38,980 nt of DNA from Nisaea nitritireducens (GCF_014904795.1 NZ_JACZFS010000071.1:1-38980), one strand, 5' to 3'. Counted from the first letter of the stretch, positions 9,877-19,892 are shown. Numbers and translations are program-made. Notes: generated by a model not told the origin, from the letters alone.

Positions 9877-12800
9877 ATCTGACCTGCGATCCATGCGTTG
9901 TCTGGTTCGGGGGAGGCGGTTCCGGCCGGCAGATCCTGCGCAAGGCGCTCGGCCAGATCGTTGAGGCTGTGGCTGCCGAGAAGGTCCGGTAGGCCGATTG
10001 TCAAACCGAGTTCCCGCTCGATGAGGGCTCGGATTTCCATGGCGAGCAGGGAATCGAGCCCGAGCATCGGTAGCGGCGTGTCGGGGGAAAGCCGGTCCGG
10101 CGGAATGCGCAGAACCTCGCTCATGGTGGCCGCGAGCCAGTCGCGGGGTGACTGATCCGGCTCTTTGTGAGTTTGCGCGATCTTGCTGGGTAGCGAGGTT
10201 GCTACCGGTGAGGGCCGGGATACCGCCTGATCGGCGAGAACGGGGTCGAACAATCCGGTTGGCCGTTGACTGCGATAGAGTTCCGCGAAACGCGGCCAGT
10301 CTGCGGCAGCCAGCGCGATATGAGCCTCCGCCGGGTTCAATAGGTCCGGCAGCCGATCCAGAAGGCGGTCAGCCGGGAAGGGCTCAAGACCCATCCGGCG
10401 CAATTCACGATCGGTCTCCTCGCTCACCATGCCGGTGTCCGAGAGCGGGCCAAGATCAAGGCTCACGCCGCACAGGCCTCTGGTCCGTCGGAAAGCGGCC
10501 AATCCATCGAGGAACGCGTTCGCCGCCGCGTATGAGGCTTGCTTTTGCCCACCCCAGAGGCCCGCGATTGAGCCGCAGCCTAGGAAGAAATCAAGCTCCT
10601 CTCCTGCTGTCGCATTATGAAGCGCCCAGGCGCCACCGGCTTTGCCGGCGAGCACGGCGGCACAATCCGCCCAGGTCAGGTCGGCGAGGTTACGCATCTC
10701 GCCGATGCCGGCGGCGTGGATCACCCCCCGGAGAGATGGGCCGTTCTGTCCCCATTCCGCGATATGTGAGGTCAGTGTTTCTGTATCGGAGACATCGAGT
10801 GCGGCCGTTTCCACGGCGGCGCCCAGATCCTGAAGCGCTTTTATATGCTCGCGCGCGGCCGCCGATTGCGCGCCCTGGCGCCCGGTCAAGAGGATGCGCC
10901 CTGCCCCTTGCCGCGCCAGCCACAGGCCGATTGTGCGGCCGAGACTGCCGAAACCGCCGGTGATGAGATAACTCGCGTCCTGCCGGATGGAGGCGGATTG
11001 TCGTTGGGCCAGTTCCGCCGGGTGGAGCCGTCGCACGAGGATGCGCCCGTCCCGTAGGGCTAACTCGCTCTCTTCTCCCGCGCCTGTCAGTACATCCGCG
11101 ATCCGGGATGCCATCCCGGGCATGTCGAGTGTGAGTGGCAGGTCGATCAACCCGCCCCAGATGTGCGGCGCCTCCAGTGCGATGCTGCGGCCAAAGCCCC
11201 AGACCGGCGTATGGGCCAGACCTTCGAGCCGGTCGCCCGGGTGCGCGTCGACCGCGTCGCGGGTCAGGAGCCAGAGCCGGGACGGATGCGGGAGGTCCAG
11301 CAGGGCGCGCGTCAGTGGTGGCAGGCTTGCAAGACTACCGGTGGTTCCGTCGGTGAGATTTTCGGAGGTCAGGCCCTCGGCGTCCGGGCCATCGAGGCTC
11401 CAGAGATGAACAATGCCTTCGAGCGGTCCCAACTCTTCAAGGAGTGCGCGCGCAGCGGCTTCGTCTCCCGGAACGAGATTGCGGCGATGCCCGTTGAGAG
11501 GCGCCTTGAAGATCAGCGTACAATCCACGTTGTCGCCGCCGCGCGTTTCAAGCTCGGTCGCCAGCGCCTGCCCTAAGCCGCTTTCGTCGGCCAGGATCAG
11601 CCAGTTTCCATGCGGGGGTGCTGGCTCTTCCGTGGAGGGAGCGACGGGCTCCCAATTCACCTTGTAGGTGACGGGCGCTGCGTTGTGCCGTTCGCTCTCG
11701 GACTCCACCCAGTAGCGTTGCCGCTCGAAGGGATGACCGGGCAGGTCCGCGAGGCGCAGTGGTAGTCCGGCATAGAGTCCGGTCCAGTCCGGATTCTCGC
11801 CGTCCGCGTAGCGTCCAGCCAACACGCGCCAGGCAACAGAGCCTGCTTGTCCGGCGGAGATTTTTTCGGCGGTGGAGCGTTGCCGCGTCACCGCCCCGTC
11901 ACGCGAGATGGCGCCTTCGTCGTCCCGTCCTTCCAGCCAGTTCTCCAGCGCCATAACCAACGCGGTCTTGTCGCTGCCGAGAAGGGCGAGGCGGTGGGGA
12001 AAATGGTCGCGCCCGCAGGCTGCGGTGAAGCACAGATCGGCAAGCGGTGCCGGACTTTGTTGGAGGGTGTTCACGACGCTCCGCGCGAGCCGACGGAGTG
12101 CCGGGCGGCTCTTGGCGGAGAGGGGCAGCAGGTAGCGGCTGAATTCCGGCACCTGGCGCTGAGCGGGCTCCGGCGCCTGTTCCACGACGAGGTGGGCATT
12201 GGTGCCGCCGAACCCGAACGAGCTGACGCCACCCCGCCGCGCCTCGCCCGACGCCGGCCAGGGCTCTGTGCCTTCCGGCAGGCGGAGTCCGACACGCGCC
12301 CAATCGATGTTGGGGGTGCGGTTGGCGTTGTGCAGGCTGGCGGGAATAGCGCCGTTGTTGAGGGACAGCACGACTTTCAGCAATCCGGCCACTCCGGCGG
12401 CGGACTCCAGATGGCCGATGTTCGATTTAACCGACCCGATGGTAAGCAGACGGTCCCGGTCTTTCGCCCCGAACACGGCATCCAGCGCCCCGGCCTCGAT
12501 CGGGTCGCCGAGGGCGGTCCCAGTGCCGTGCGCCTCGACATAGTCGATCTGCTCCGGCGCTAGCCTGGCTTGGTTAAGCGCGCGGCGGATGACTCGTTCC
12601 TGTGCCGGTCCGTTTGGAACCGTCAGCCCGCTGGTGCGGCCGTCCTGGTTCACCGCCGAACCCCGGATCACGGCCATGATCCGGTCGCCGTCGCGGACCG
12701 CATCCGGAAGCCGTTTCAACAGCACCAGACCGCAACCTTCGGAGCGAACAAAACCGTCGGCCTCGGCCGCGAATGCCTTGCAACGTCCATCGGGCGCCAG

Positions 12801-15800
12801 CATCCGCGCGCGGGAATGGTTGATGCTGACGGTCGGGTCGAGCAGCAGGTTGACGCCGCCGCCGATTGCCAGATCCGTCTCCCCGCTCCGGAGGCTCATG
12901 CAGGCCTGGTGAAGCGCGACCAGCGAGGAGGAACAAGCGGTATCGATCGCCAAGCTCGGCCCTTCCAGTCCGAGGAAGAACGACAGTCGGTTGGCCGCCA
13001 CACTCAACGCGTTGCCGGTGCCTAGATAGGCGTCGATGCGGTCGGGCGCGTAGTTCAGGCGATGCAGGTAATCGTTGGTGCTGATGCCGACGAAAACGCC
13101 GGTCTGGCTGCCTTCGAGGCTGCTCGGCGGAATGCCCGCGCGTTCCAGCACTTCCCAGCTTACTTCCAGCAGGAGACGCTGTTGCGGATCGAGATGCGTC
13201 GCCTCGCGGGGTGAGATCCCGAAGAAACCCGGATCGAACAGATCGATGTTGTCGATGAAACCGCCATGGCGCGTCTGGATCGTGCCGGGAATATCGGGAT
13301 CGGCGCTGTAATACCGATCAACGTCCCAGCGGTTCCCCGGAATTTCCGTGATTGCGTCGACGCCGTCCTTGAGAAGCGTCCAGAAAGCTTCCGGATTATT
13401 GACTCCGCCGGGTATGCGGCACCCAAGGGAAAGGATGGCGATCCCGCCCCCGGCATCCGAGCTGGTGTTTTGTGCTGTGGCAGGGATTGTCCGGGACGCA
13501 CTGTCGAGCCCGGCGCGTTCCAGCAGGTGCTGCGCCAACCGTTTCGGCGTCGGGTAATCGAACGCCAGGGTTGCCGGGAGAACTCCGCCGAGACCGGTCT
13601 GCAGACGATTGCGCAGCTCGATCGCGTTCATCGAGTCGAGCCCCTGATCGAAGAAACCGCGATCGGCATCCGGTGTTTCCGGTCCGGTCGGGGCAATCTC
13701 GCCGATCCGGTCCAGGATGAAGGCCGTGAGACGGTCGAGCCGCTCTTTCGGTGCCATTGTGTGCAGCTGTGCCGCCAGAGGGCTTCCCGGAACGGCGCTT
13801 GCGGTGCGCCTGTCATCCGCCTGAAGCGGGGCGCCATTGAGCAGGGGATGGACGAGCTTGGCGCCGCTTTGCCGGGGCAGTATTGCCACATGGGGCAGGT
13901 CGAGCGCAGTGGCCCGGTCCATCGCATCAAGGCCTTGAGCCGTCTCTATCGGCGCCAGTCCGTGGCGGGCCAGCCGGTCGGTCAAAGCCGCGTCGCGGGA
14001 AGCGTCGTCCCAGGCGCTCCAGCAAAGACTCTGTGCCGGAAGTCCCCGACGGTGGCGGTAGAGTGCGAGAGCATCCAGCAGGCTATTGGCGGCCGCATAG
14101 GCAGCTTGCCCTGGATTGCCGAGCAACCCGCTGGCCGAGGAAACCAGCATGAAATGCCGGATAGGATGCTTGGCCGCGAGGCGATGGAGTGCCCAGCCGC
14201 CAAGCACCTTCGGCGCCATGACGGCGAGCACACGTTCGGCGGATTGCTGATGCAGGACCGCATCGTCCAGGACGCCCGCCGCATGAAGGATCCCGGTCAA
14301 AGGCGGCCAATCCGCCGGCAGGGTGTCGACTAATGCCGAGAGTGCGGGTGCATCGGTGACGTCGACGGCGCCGACACGGATCTCGATCCCCCGGGCGCGC
14401 CAGTCTTCAATCCGGTCTGCGGCGGCTCCGGTTGGCGCGCTCCGGGAGATGAGCGCGAGGTGCGATACTCCACGCTCAATTAGCCGTTCGGCCATGGATT
14501 GCCCGAGACGGCCGAGGCCGCCTGTTACCAGCCATGTCCCGTCTCGCTCGGGCGCTTTCTCCGGTTGCGGCAGCGGCTCAGCCTCGAGCTTGAGGACGAA
14601 CCGGACAGCAGTGTTCTTTTCCTGACGCCAGAGAGTCTCGTTCCCCGGCAGGTCGGCGCTAATCTCCGCAAGGAGTTGGGCCGCCGCTTTGCGTGGCGAT
14701 CCGTCTACATCGATCAGGCAGAGATCCCAGCCCGGATGTTCGTGCCGCAGGCTCCGCCCAAGACCCCAGACGATGGATTGCAGCAATCCGATGCCGGCCT
14801 CCGGAAGCGCCGTGCCAGCCATGGCGAAAGCCTGACGGGTGACCAGATAGAGCTTTAACGGACGGTCAGCCTGCGCTGCCAGAGTATGCACCAGCCCGGT
14901 AAGCCGCGCGGTGAGTGAGGCGATGGCGTCGGTAATTTCCGTATCGGACATGCGCTCGGGCGCGGTCAGATCCAGAGGCCAGAGACATATGATGTTCAGT
15001 GGGTCGCTCCCCTCGGGAAGGCTGTCCGGAGCCGGTCCCGTGGCAACGCTCACGCTGTCGCCTGCCTTGCTGAGTGCTTTTCCGAGCGCTTTCGCTGTCC
15101 CTTTTCTGTCTGCCAGAAGCAGCCAGTCGGCGGGCGCTCGACCTTCGCGCGGTGCGGAGGAAACCTCTGTCCAGCGCGGCACAAAGCCCCATTCCTCGAC
15201 GGGCACCGCTGTGACTGTATCTCCAGGTTGCTCCAAGCCGGACGCCAGAGCGGCCCGCACGGGGGCTGCAGCATCTCCCTCTACCGGCCGTGGCGGCAGC
15301 GGGAAGGTTTTTTTGCGGAACGGGTATGATGGGAGGTCCGGTGTTGCCCGCCCGGTAGGGCTGCCATGGAAAGCCGGCCAGTCAGGAGTGACGCCGGCGG
15401 TATAGAGCGCTGAGAGGCTTTCCGTTATGGAGGACCAATCATCCACACCATCACGTAGGGTTGGCAGCCAGAGCGTGTCTGGCAAAGTGACACACTGCGC
15501 GCCGAGCGCGGTCAGCAGAGGCTTCGGGCCGATTTCAAGGAAGACGCGATGATGCTCTGACAGGCAGGTCAGGCCATCGGCAAAGCGCACTGCACCGCGC
15601 AGATGGCGCGTCCAGTAATCCGCATCGGGAGCCCTCTCCAGAACCTTGCCGTCGAGATTGCTGACCAGCGGGATCGCGGGCGCTTCGAAATCGAAACGGG
15701 AGGCTGTCTTGCGGAACTGCTCCAGAATCGGGTCGGTCAGGGGCGAGTGGAAAGCGTGGGAGACCGGGAGAAATCGGCTGCGAAGGCCCGCGCTCTCCAG

Positions 15801-18800
15801 TTCCTCCTGAATCCGCGTCAGGGTTTCGCGCCGTCCTGAGAGCACGGCATTGCGCGGCCCGTTGACGGCGGCTATCGAGATATCGTCGACATGAGGTGCT
15901 ACGAATTCAGCAACCCGTTCTTCGTCCGCCATCACGGCGAGCATGGCGCCGTCGAGTGGAAGGTTCTGAATGAGCCGGGCGCGTTCTGCAATCAGGCGCA
16001 GCCCTGTCTCCAGATCGAAGACACCCGCGATACAGGCGGCCACGTATTCGCCGACACTATGGCCGAGAAGGGCGGCCGGCTGGATGTCCCAACCACGCCA
16101 GAGTTCGGCCAACGCATATTCGAGCGCGAAAAGGGCAGGCTGGGTGTAGGCGGTCTGCGCAAGCAGGTCCGGGTCCTTGCCGAACATGACGGACAGCAGG
16201 GAACGGTCCAGCGTGTTGGCGAGCAGCCGATCGCAGCGATCCAGGGTCGCACGGAAGCCCGCGTGACGTTCGTAAAGGGACCGCCCCATGTCGAGATACT
16301 GGGAGCCCTGCCCGGTGAAGAGAATGGCGACGGGCGGCTGGTTGACCGGTATCCGGTGAAGGTCTCCTTCACCAGCTGCAACTGATTCCAGCCGCTCGGC
16401 GAAATCTCGGGTCGAGTCGCCGGTGATCGTTAGCCGGTGATCGAGATGGGGGCGGTGTATGGCTGCCGCGCGGCAGAGTTGTTCCGCTTTGATCGCTGGG
16501 TCCTCTTGGCGGCACAGGGCAGCGTACCGGCCGGCGAGATCGTGCAGCGCCTGCGGTTCGCGGGCAGAGAGTGTCAGAAGGTACGGTGGCAGCGTGGCCT
16601 GTTCCGGCTCCGGTCGCGGCCTGTCCGGGGCCTGCTCCAGAACCACATGCGCGTTGGTGCCGCCGAAGCCGAAGGAGCTGACCGCTGCTCGCGCGCTATT
16701 CGGCAGACGCGTCGAAGCACGCGGGATATCGAGCGCGGAGCCCTCCAGCTTGATCAGTGGATTGATCTCTTCGAGGTTCGGTTGCGCCGGGACTTCGCTA
16801 TGGCGGAGGCAGAGCACGGCCTTGACCAGCCCCGCGATCCCTGCAGCGGCTTCCAGATGTCCGATATTTGCCTTGGCGGAGCCAAGCAGGCACGACCGCT
16901 CGCTTGAGCGCGCCGGGTCGAGAACCGATTGCAGGGCACCGACTTCGATCGGGTCGCCGAGCCGCGTTCCGGTACCATGGGTCTCGACAAAATCGATGTC
17001 ACCGGCTTCCAGACCGGATGCCTTGAGCGCGTCCCGAATGACGCTTTGCTGCGCTTGCGGGTTGGGGGCAGTGAGCCCGTTACTGCGGCCGTCCTGATTG
17101 ATTGCCGAGCCGCGGATCACGGCCAGCACACGGTCGCCGTCGCGCTCGGCGGTGGCGAGCGGTTTGAGCACCACCATGGCGCAACCCTCGCCGCGCACAT
17201 AACCGTCCGCATCGAAAGCGAAGGTGCGGCTTCTCCAGTGTGGAGAGAGCATGCCCGCACGCTCAAGGGCGAGCTGCAGATGCGGGCCGCCGATGATGTT
17301 CACGCCGCCTGCAAGTGCGACGTTGCACTCCCCGCCGCGCAGGCTCTGGCATGCCTGATGAACGGCGACGAGCGAGGAGGAGCAGGCCGTGTCGATGGCC
17401 ATGCTCGGCCCGTGCAGGTCGAGGTGATAAGAAAGCCGGTTGGCCGCGATGCTGAAGGCGACGCCGGTGCCGGTATACGCGTTCAACAGGCCCTCGGCGT
17501 CGCCCCGGCTGAACTGGTCGAAGGCGAAATCCGCCGAGGAAATCCCGACAAACACGCCGGTCTTCGAGCCTTCCAGTTGGTCTGCCGGCAATCCGGCATT
17601 CTCCAATGCATGCCAGGTGACTTCGAGCAGGATGCGCTGTTGCGGGTCCATGCTTCGGGCTTCGCTCTCGGAAAGCCCGAAGAAGGCTGCATCGAAGCCT
17701 TCGATATCGTCGAGAAACCCCGCCTCCACGCCAGGCAGGCGTTCGTCGGTCCGCACTGCGCAGCCACCATCCGTGAGGAGGTTCCAATAGGCTTCCGCAT
17801 CCGGGGCGCCGGGCAGGCGGCAGGCAAGACCGATAATCGCGATGGCGGATGCCTTCTCCGTCGCCGGATCGGCGGTGGTCTCCGCCGCGGGTTGCGCGGG
17901 TTTCACTTCAGCGCCACTCAGTCGCTCGGAGAGCGTCGCGATTGTGGGATATTGCCAGAGCAGGGTGGGGTCGAGGGGCGTGCCGTCGAGCCGGTCTTCC
18001 AATGTCGCGACGAGGGCAACGGCCGAGCGGGAGTCGAGCCCAAGTTCAGCGAACGGAGCATGCTGGTCGATAGAATCGGGTGCGAGCGACAGCATCCCGC
18101 CCAGCTCGCGGCTCAGCCAGTCCCGAAGCTCGGCGCCTGTCGGCCGGCCCTGCTTCGCGCCGGACGATTGCTCCCGGCTCCAGCAGGCAACGCACTTGAG
18201 CTGGTTGTCGAGATACGCCTGTCTGCAGGCGCGGCGCTGAACTTTCCCGCTGGAGGTTTTGCGGATCTGTCCGCGCTCCAGGATCAGGATTTCGGCGGTC
18301 GCCAGGCCGTGGCTCTGGGCTACCGCTTGACGGATTTTGCCAAATGCGGCCTCCCACTCCTTCGTGCGCTTCCCTGCCTCGGCGAGAATGACGAGGCGTT
18401 CTTCGGCGTCCTGTTCCACGGAGAATGCCGCGCAATGTTCGCGTCTGAGTTCGGGGCAGGACTCCAGAACGGTCCATTCGACATCCTGGGGGTAGTGGTT
18501 CACGCCTGCGACGACGATGAGATCTTTCAGGCGCCCGGTGATGTGGAGTTCACCATCCTTGAGGAAGCCGAGATCGCCGGTACGTAGAAAAGGGCCGTCT
18601 TTCGGGCTGTCCGTCAGCCGGGCATGGAAAGTGGCCTCGGTTTCCTCTGGGCGCCGCCAGTAGCCGAGCCCCACGCTGGGGCTGGAGATCCAGAGCTCGC
18701 CGACGGTATCTGGCGCGCAGGTTCGCCCGGTCGCGGGATCGACGATCCGCAGGTCGGTTTTGGGGCGCGGGACGCCGCAGCCCACAACCGTGCGTGTCGC

Positions 18801-19892
18801 GGTATCGGCCGCCGCATCATCGGCCGGGACCACGCGGTTCTGTGCAAGCGCCTCGGCATTCAGTCGCGATGCATGCGGGCTTCGGTCGTGGGCGCGGGCG
18901 GTAACGAAAAGTGTCGCCTCGGCCATTCCGTAGGCCGGGTAGAATGTCTCGGCCCGGAAGCCCTGCGGGCCGAAGGCTTCGGTAAAACGACGCAAGGTCT
19001 CGGCGCGCACCGGCTCGGCGCCGTTGCCGGCGACCCTCCATCGCGACAGGTCGAGTGTTTTGCGTTGCTCCGCGGTTATGCGTTCCAGGCAGAGTTCGTA
19101 AGCGAAATTGGGGGCGTGGGTGTGGGTGCCGCCGAACCGGTCCATGGCTTCGAGCCAGCGGACGGGGCGCTTCAGCAGTGTGAGCGGCGAGAGAACGTAG
19201 CAGTCCGCGCCGCTGAACATGGGCTGCAGCAGCCCCTCGACCAGACCGTAATCGTGGAAATAGGGCATCCAGGTGACGCAGACACTGTCCGCGTCGCACG
19301 CAAAGCCCTCCTGCAGATAGGCCAGATTGGCGAGCACATTCCCGTGCGAAAGCATGACGCCGCGCGGCGCGGAGGTGGAGCCCGATGTGTATTGCAGATA
19401 GGCGAGGCTATCGGAGGTGATGTGGGGCCGTTCAAATTCCGGCGCGTTGGCCGGCTCCAGCCGATCTGTCGCGATCCAATGCACCTGTGGCATGGCCTCG
19501 CTCAGCCGGGTCTCGAGATCGTCACGCAGGCTGGCGGTCGTCAGGATGACATCGGCCTCTGCATCCGCGACGATGCCTTGCAGCCGCGGCAGGGAATGCT
19601 TGAGGCGGATACCGTCCGGCGGCGGCACCGGAACCGCGACAACACCGGCATTCAGGCATCCGAAAAAGGCGGGAAGGACATCGAGCCCCGGGGGATAGAG
19701 AAGCAGCGCCCGGCTTCCTTCGGCCACATGCTGCCGGAGCCTGTTCGCGGTCGCGAGGGCGTGAGCGCGAACGGCACCGTATCCAGCGGTTGCCGCGACA
19801 TCCCGGCCATCCTTCAGGAAATGATACTTACCCGTTGACGATGCAGCGCGCCGGTCGAGCAGATCGATCAGGGTTTCGGGGGCTGATGTCAC
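9873..19892 (-). CDS. Hybrid fatty acyl-AMP ligase / type I polyketide synthase (FAAL-ACP-KS-AT-KR-ACP-KS-KR-ACP)
   Basis: A 3339-residue protein that starts a lipopeptide chain. Domains: FAAL about 1-575 (TSGSTSAPRGVMLSH, then TWMPYFHDYGLVEGL, ending KTSSGKVQRR); ACP1 Ser621; KS1 about 680-1090 with Cys837, His972, His1012; AT 1190-1500 with GHSVGEY (Ser1279) and HAFH, indicating malonyl-CoA; KR1 with TGGLGRLGQ near 1790, an LDD motif (B-type) and YAAAN; ACP2 Ser2087; KS2 about 2150-2568 with Cys2320, His2455, His2494; no AT in module 2; KR2 with TGGFGSLG near 2980 and YAAAN but no LDD; ACP3 Ser3281. No DH or ER is seen, so both beta positions should stay hydroxylated. The start is GTG, preceded by GGAG seven bases upstream, and the FAAL begins at its usual N-terminus. 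The C-terminal tail of about 30 residues after ACP3 probably contacts the TubC-type docking domain of the NRPS, whose ATG overlaps this stop. Confidence 0.95.
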   Translation of the reverse strand: MTSAPETLIDLLDRRAASSTGKYHFLKDGRDVAATAGYGAVRAHALATANRLRQHVAEGSRALLLYPPGLDVLPAFFGCLNAGVVAVPVPPPDGIRLKHSLPRLQGIVADAEADVILTTASLRDDLETRLSEAMPQVHWIATDRLEPANAPEFERPHITSDSLAYLQYTSGSTSAPRGVMLSHGNVLANLAYLQEGFACDADSVCVTWMPYFHDYGLVEGLLQPMFSGADCYVLSPLTLLKRPVRWLEAMDRFGGTHTHAPNFAYELCLERITAEQRKTLDLSRWRVAGNGAEPVRAETLRRFTEAFGPQGFRAETFYPAYGMAEATLFVTARAHDRSPHASRLNAEALAQNRVVPADDAAADTATRTVVGCGVPRPKTDLRIVDPATGRTCAPDTVGELWISSPSVGLGYWRRPEETEATFHARLTDSPKDGPFLRTGDLGFLKDGELHITGRLKDLIVVAGVNHYPQDVEWTVLESCPELRREHCAAFSVEQDAEERLVILAEAGKRTKEWEAAFGKIRQAVAQSHGLATAEILILERGQIRKTSSGKVQRRACRQAYLDNQLKCVACWSREQSSGAKQGRPTGAELRDWLSRELGGMLSLAPDSIDQHAPFAELGLDSRSAVALVATLEDRLDGTPLDPTLLWQYPTIATLSERLSGAEVKPAQPAAETTADPATEKASAIAIIGLACRLPGAPDAEAYWNLLTDGGCAVRTDERLPGVEAGFLDDIEGFDAAFFGLSESEARSMDPQQRILLEVTWHALENAGLPADQLEGSKTGVFVGISSADFAFDQFSRGDAEGLLNAYTGTGVAFSIAANRLSYHLDLHGPSMAIDTACSSSLVAVHQACQSLRGGECNVALAGGVNIIGGPHLQLALERAGMLSPHWRSRTFAFDADGYVRGEGCAMVVLKPLATAERDGDRVLAVIRGSAINQDGRSNGLTAPNPQAQQSVIRDALKASGLEAGDIDFVETHGTGTRLGDPIEVGALQSVLDPARSSERSCLLGSAKANIGHLEAAAGIAGLVKAVLCLRHSEVPAQPNLEEINPLIKLEGSALDIPRASTRLPNSARAAVSSFGFGGTNAHVVLEQAPDRPRPEPEQATLPPYLLTLSAREPQALHDLAGRYAALCRQEDPAIKAEQLCRAAAIHRPHLDHRLTITGDSTRDFAERLESVAAGEGDLHRIPVNQPPVAILFTGQGSQYLDMGRSLYERHAGFRATLDRCDRLLANTLDRSLLSVMFGKDPDLLAQTAYTQPALFALEYALAELWRGWDIQPAALLGHSVGEYVAACIAGVFDLETGLRLIAERARLIQNLPLDGAMLAVMADEERVAEFVAPHVDDISIAAVNGPRNAVLSGRRETLTRIQEELESAGLRSRFLPVSHAFHSPLTDPILEQFRKTASRFDFEAPAIPLVSNLDGKVLERAPDADYWTRHLRGAVRFADGLTCLSEHHRVFLEIGPKPLLTALGAQCVTLPDTLWLPTLRDGVDDWSSITESLSALYTAGVTPDWPAFHGSPTGRATPDLPSYPFRKKTFPLPPRPVEGDAAAPVRAALASGLEQPGDTVTAVPVEEWGFVPRWTEVSSAPREGRAPADWLLLADRKGTAKALGKALSKAGDSVSVATGPAPDSLPEGSDPLNIICLWPLDLTAPERMSDTEITDAIASLTARLTGLVHTLAAQADRPLKLYLVTRQAFAMAGTALPEAGIGLLQSIVWGLGRSLRHEHPGWDLCLIDVDGSPRKAAAQLLAEISADLPGNETLWRQEKNTAVRFVLKLEAEPLPQPEKAPERDGTWLVTGGLGRLGQSMAERLIERGVSHLALISRSAPTGAAADRIEDWRARGIEIRVGAVDVTDAPALSALVDTLPADWPPLTGILHAAGVLDDAVLHQQSAERVLAVMAPKVLGGWALHRLAAKHPIRHFMLVSSASGLLGNPGQAAYAAANSLLDALALYRHRRGLPAQSLCWSAWDDASRDAALTDRLARHGLAPIETAQGLDAMDRATALDLPHVAILPRQSGAKLVHPLLNGAPLQADDRRTASAVPGSPLAAQLHTMAPKERLDRLTAFILDRIGEIAPTGPETPDADRGFFDQGLDSMNAIELRNRLQTGLGGVLPATLAFDYPTPKRLAQHLLERAGLDSASRTIPATAQNTSSDAGGGIAILSLGCRIPGGVNNPEAFWTLLKDGVDAITEIPGNRWDVDRYYSADPDIPGTIQTRHGGFIDNIDLFDPGFFGISPREATHLDPQQRLLLEVSWEVLERAGIPPSSLEGSQTGVFVGISTNDYLHRLNYAPDRIDAYLGTGNALSVAANRLSFFLGLEGPSLAIDTACSSSLVALHQACMSLRSGETDLAIGGGVNLLLDPTVSINHSRARMLAPDGRCKAFAAEADGFVRSEGCGLVLLKRLPDAVRDGDRIMAVIRGSAVNQDGRTSGLTVPNGPAQERVIRRALNQARLAPEQIDYVEAHGTGTALGDPIEAGALDAVFGAKDRDRLLTIGSVKSNIGHLESAAGVAGLLKVVLSLNNGAIPASLHNANRTPNIDWARVGLRLPEGTEPWPASGEARRGGVSSFGFGGTNAHLVVEQAPEPAQRQVPEFSRYLLPLSAKSRPALRRLARSVVNTLQQSPAPLADLCFTAACGRDHFPHRLALLGSDKTALVMALENWLEGRDDEGAISRDGAVTRQRSTAEKISAGQAGSVAWRVLAGRYADGENPDWTGLYAGLPLRLADLPGHPFERQRYWVESESERHNAAPVTYKVNWEPVAPSTEEPAPPHGNWLILADESGLGQALATELETRGGDNVDCTLIFKAPLNGHRRNLVPGDEAAARALLEELGPLEGIVHLWSLDGPDAEGLTSENLTDGTTGSLASLPPLTRALLDLPHPSRLWLLTRDAVDAHPGDRLEGLAHTPVWGFGRSIALEAPHIWGGLIDLPLTLDMPGMASRIADVLTGAGEESELALRDGRILVRRLHPAELAQRQSASIRQDASYLITGGFGSLGRTIGLWLARQGAGRILLTGRQGAQSAAAREHIKALQDLGAAVETAALDVSDTETLTSHIAEWGQNGPSLRGVIHAAGIGEMRNLADLTWADCAAVLAGKAGGAWALHNATAGEELDFFLGCGSIAGLWGGQKQASYAAANAFLDGLAAFRRTRGLCGVSLDLGPLSDTGMVSEETDRELRRMGLEPFPADRLLDRLPDLLNPAEAHIALAAADWPRFAELYRSQRPTGLFDPVLADQAVSRPSPVATSLPSKIAQTHKEPDQSPRDWLAATMSEVLRIPPDRLSPDTPLPMLGLDSLLAMEIRALIERELGLTIGLPDLLGSHSLNDLAERLAQDLPAGTASPEPDNAWIAGQI
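11700..12190 (-). other. AT-less linker region of PKS module 2
   Basis: Lies inside the PKS, residues about 2568-2731. After KS2 (ending NAHLVVEQAP) the sequence keeps a KS-to-AT linker (YLLPLSAKSRPALRRLA and a further 80 residues). It then passes straight into the post-AT linker (ADLPGHPFERQRYW) and the KR structural subdomain. The span is about 160 residues, against about 420 between KS1 end and post-AT linker in module 1. No GHSxGE or HAFH motif occurs here and the frame is uninterrupted. I infer an in-frame loss of the AT catalytic core, leaving a module that must be loaded in trans or by the module 1 AT. Confidence 0.85.

Noticed and set aside
8434-9882. 482-residue open frame on the plus strand
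   Set aside because: It is the antisense of the NRPS first condensation and adenylation domains; the composition is that of a GC-rich shadow and it has no recognisable domain.
11700-12190. Frameshift as the cause of the missing AT in module 2
   Set aside because: KS2, linker, post-AT segment and KR2 are all in one frame, the span is too short to hide an AT in another frame, and no AT motif was seen there.
16929-18587. 552-residue open frame on the plus strand
   Set aside because: Antisense to KS1, ACP1 and the FAAL, which have complete catalytic motifs on the minus strand.
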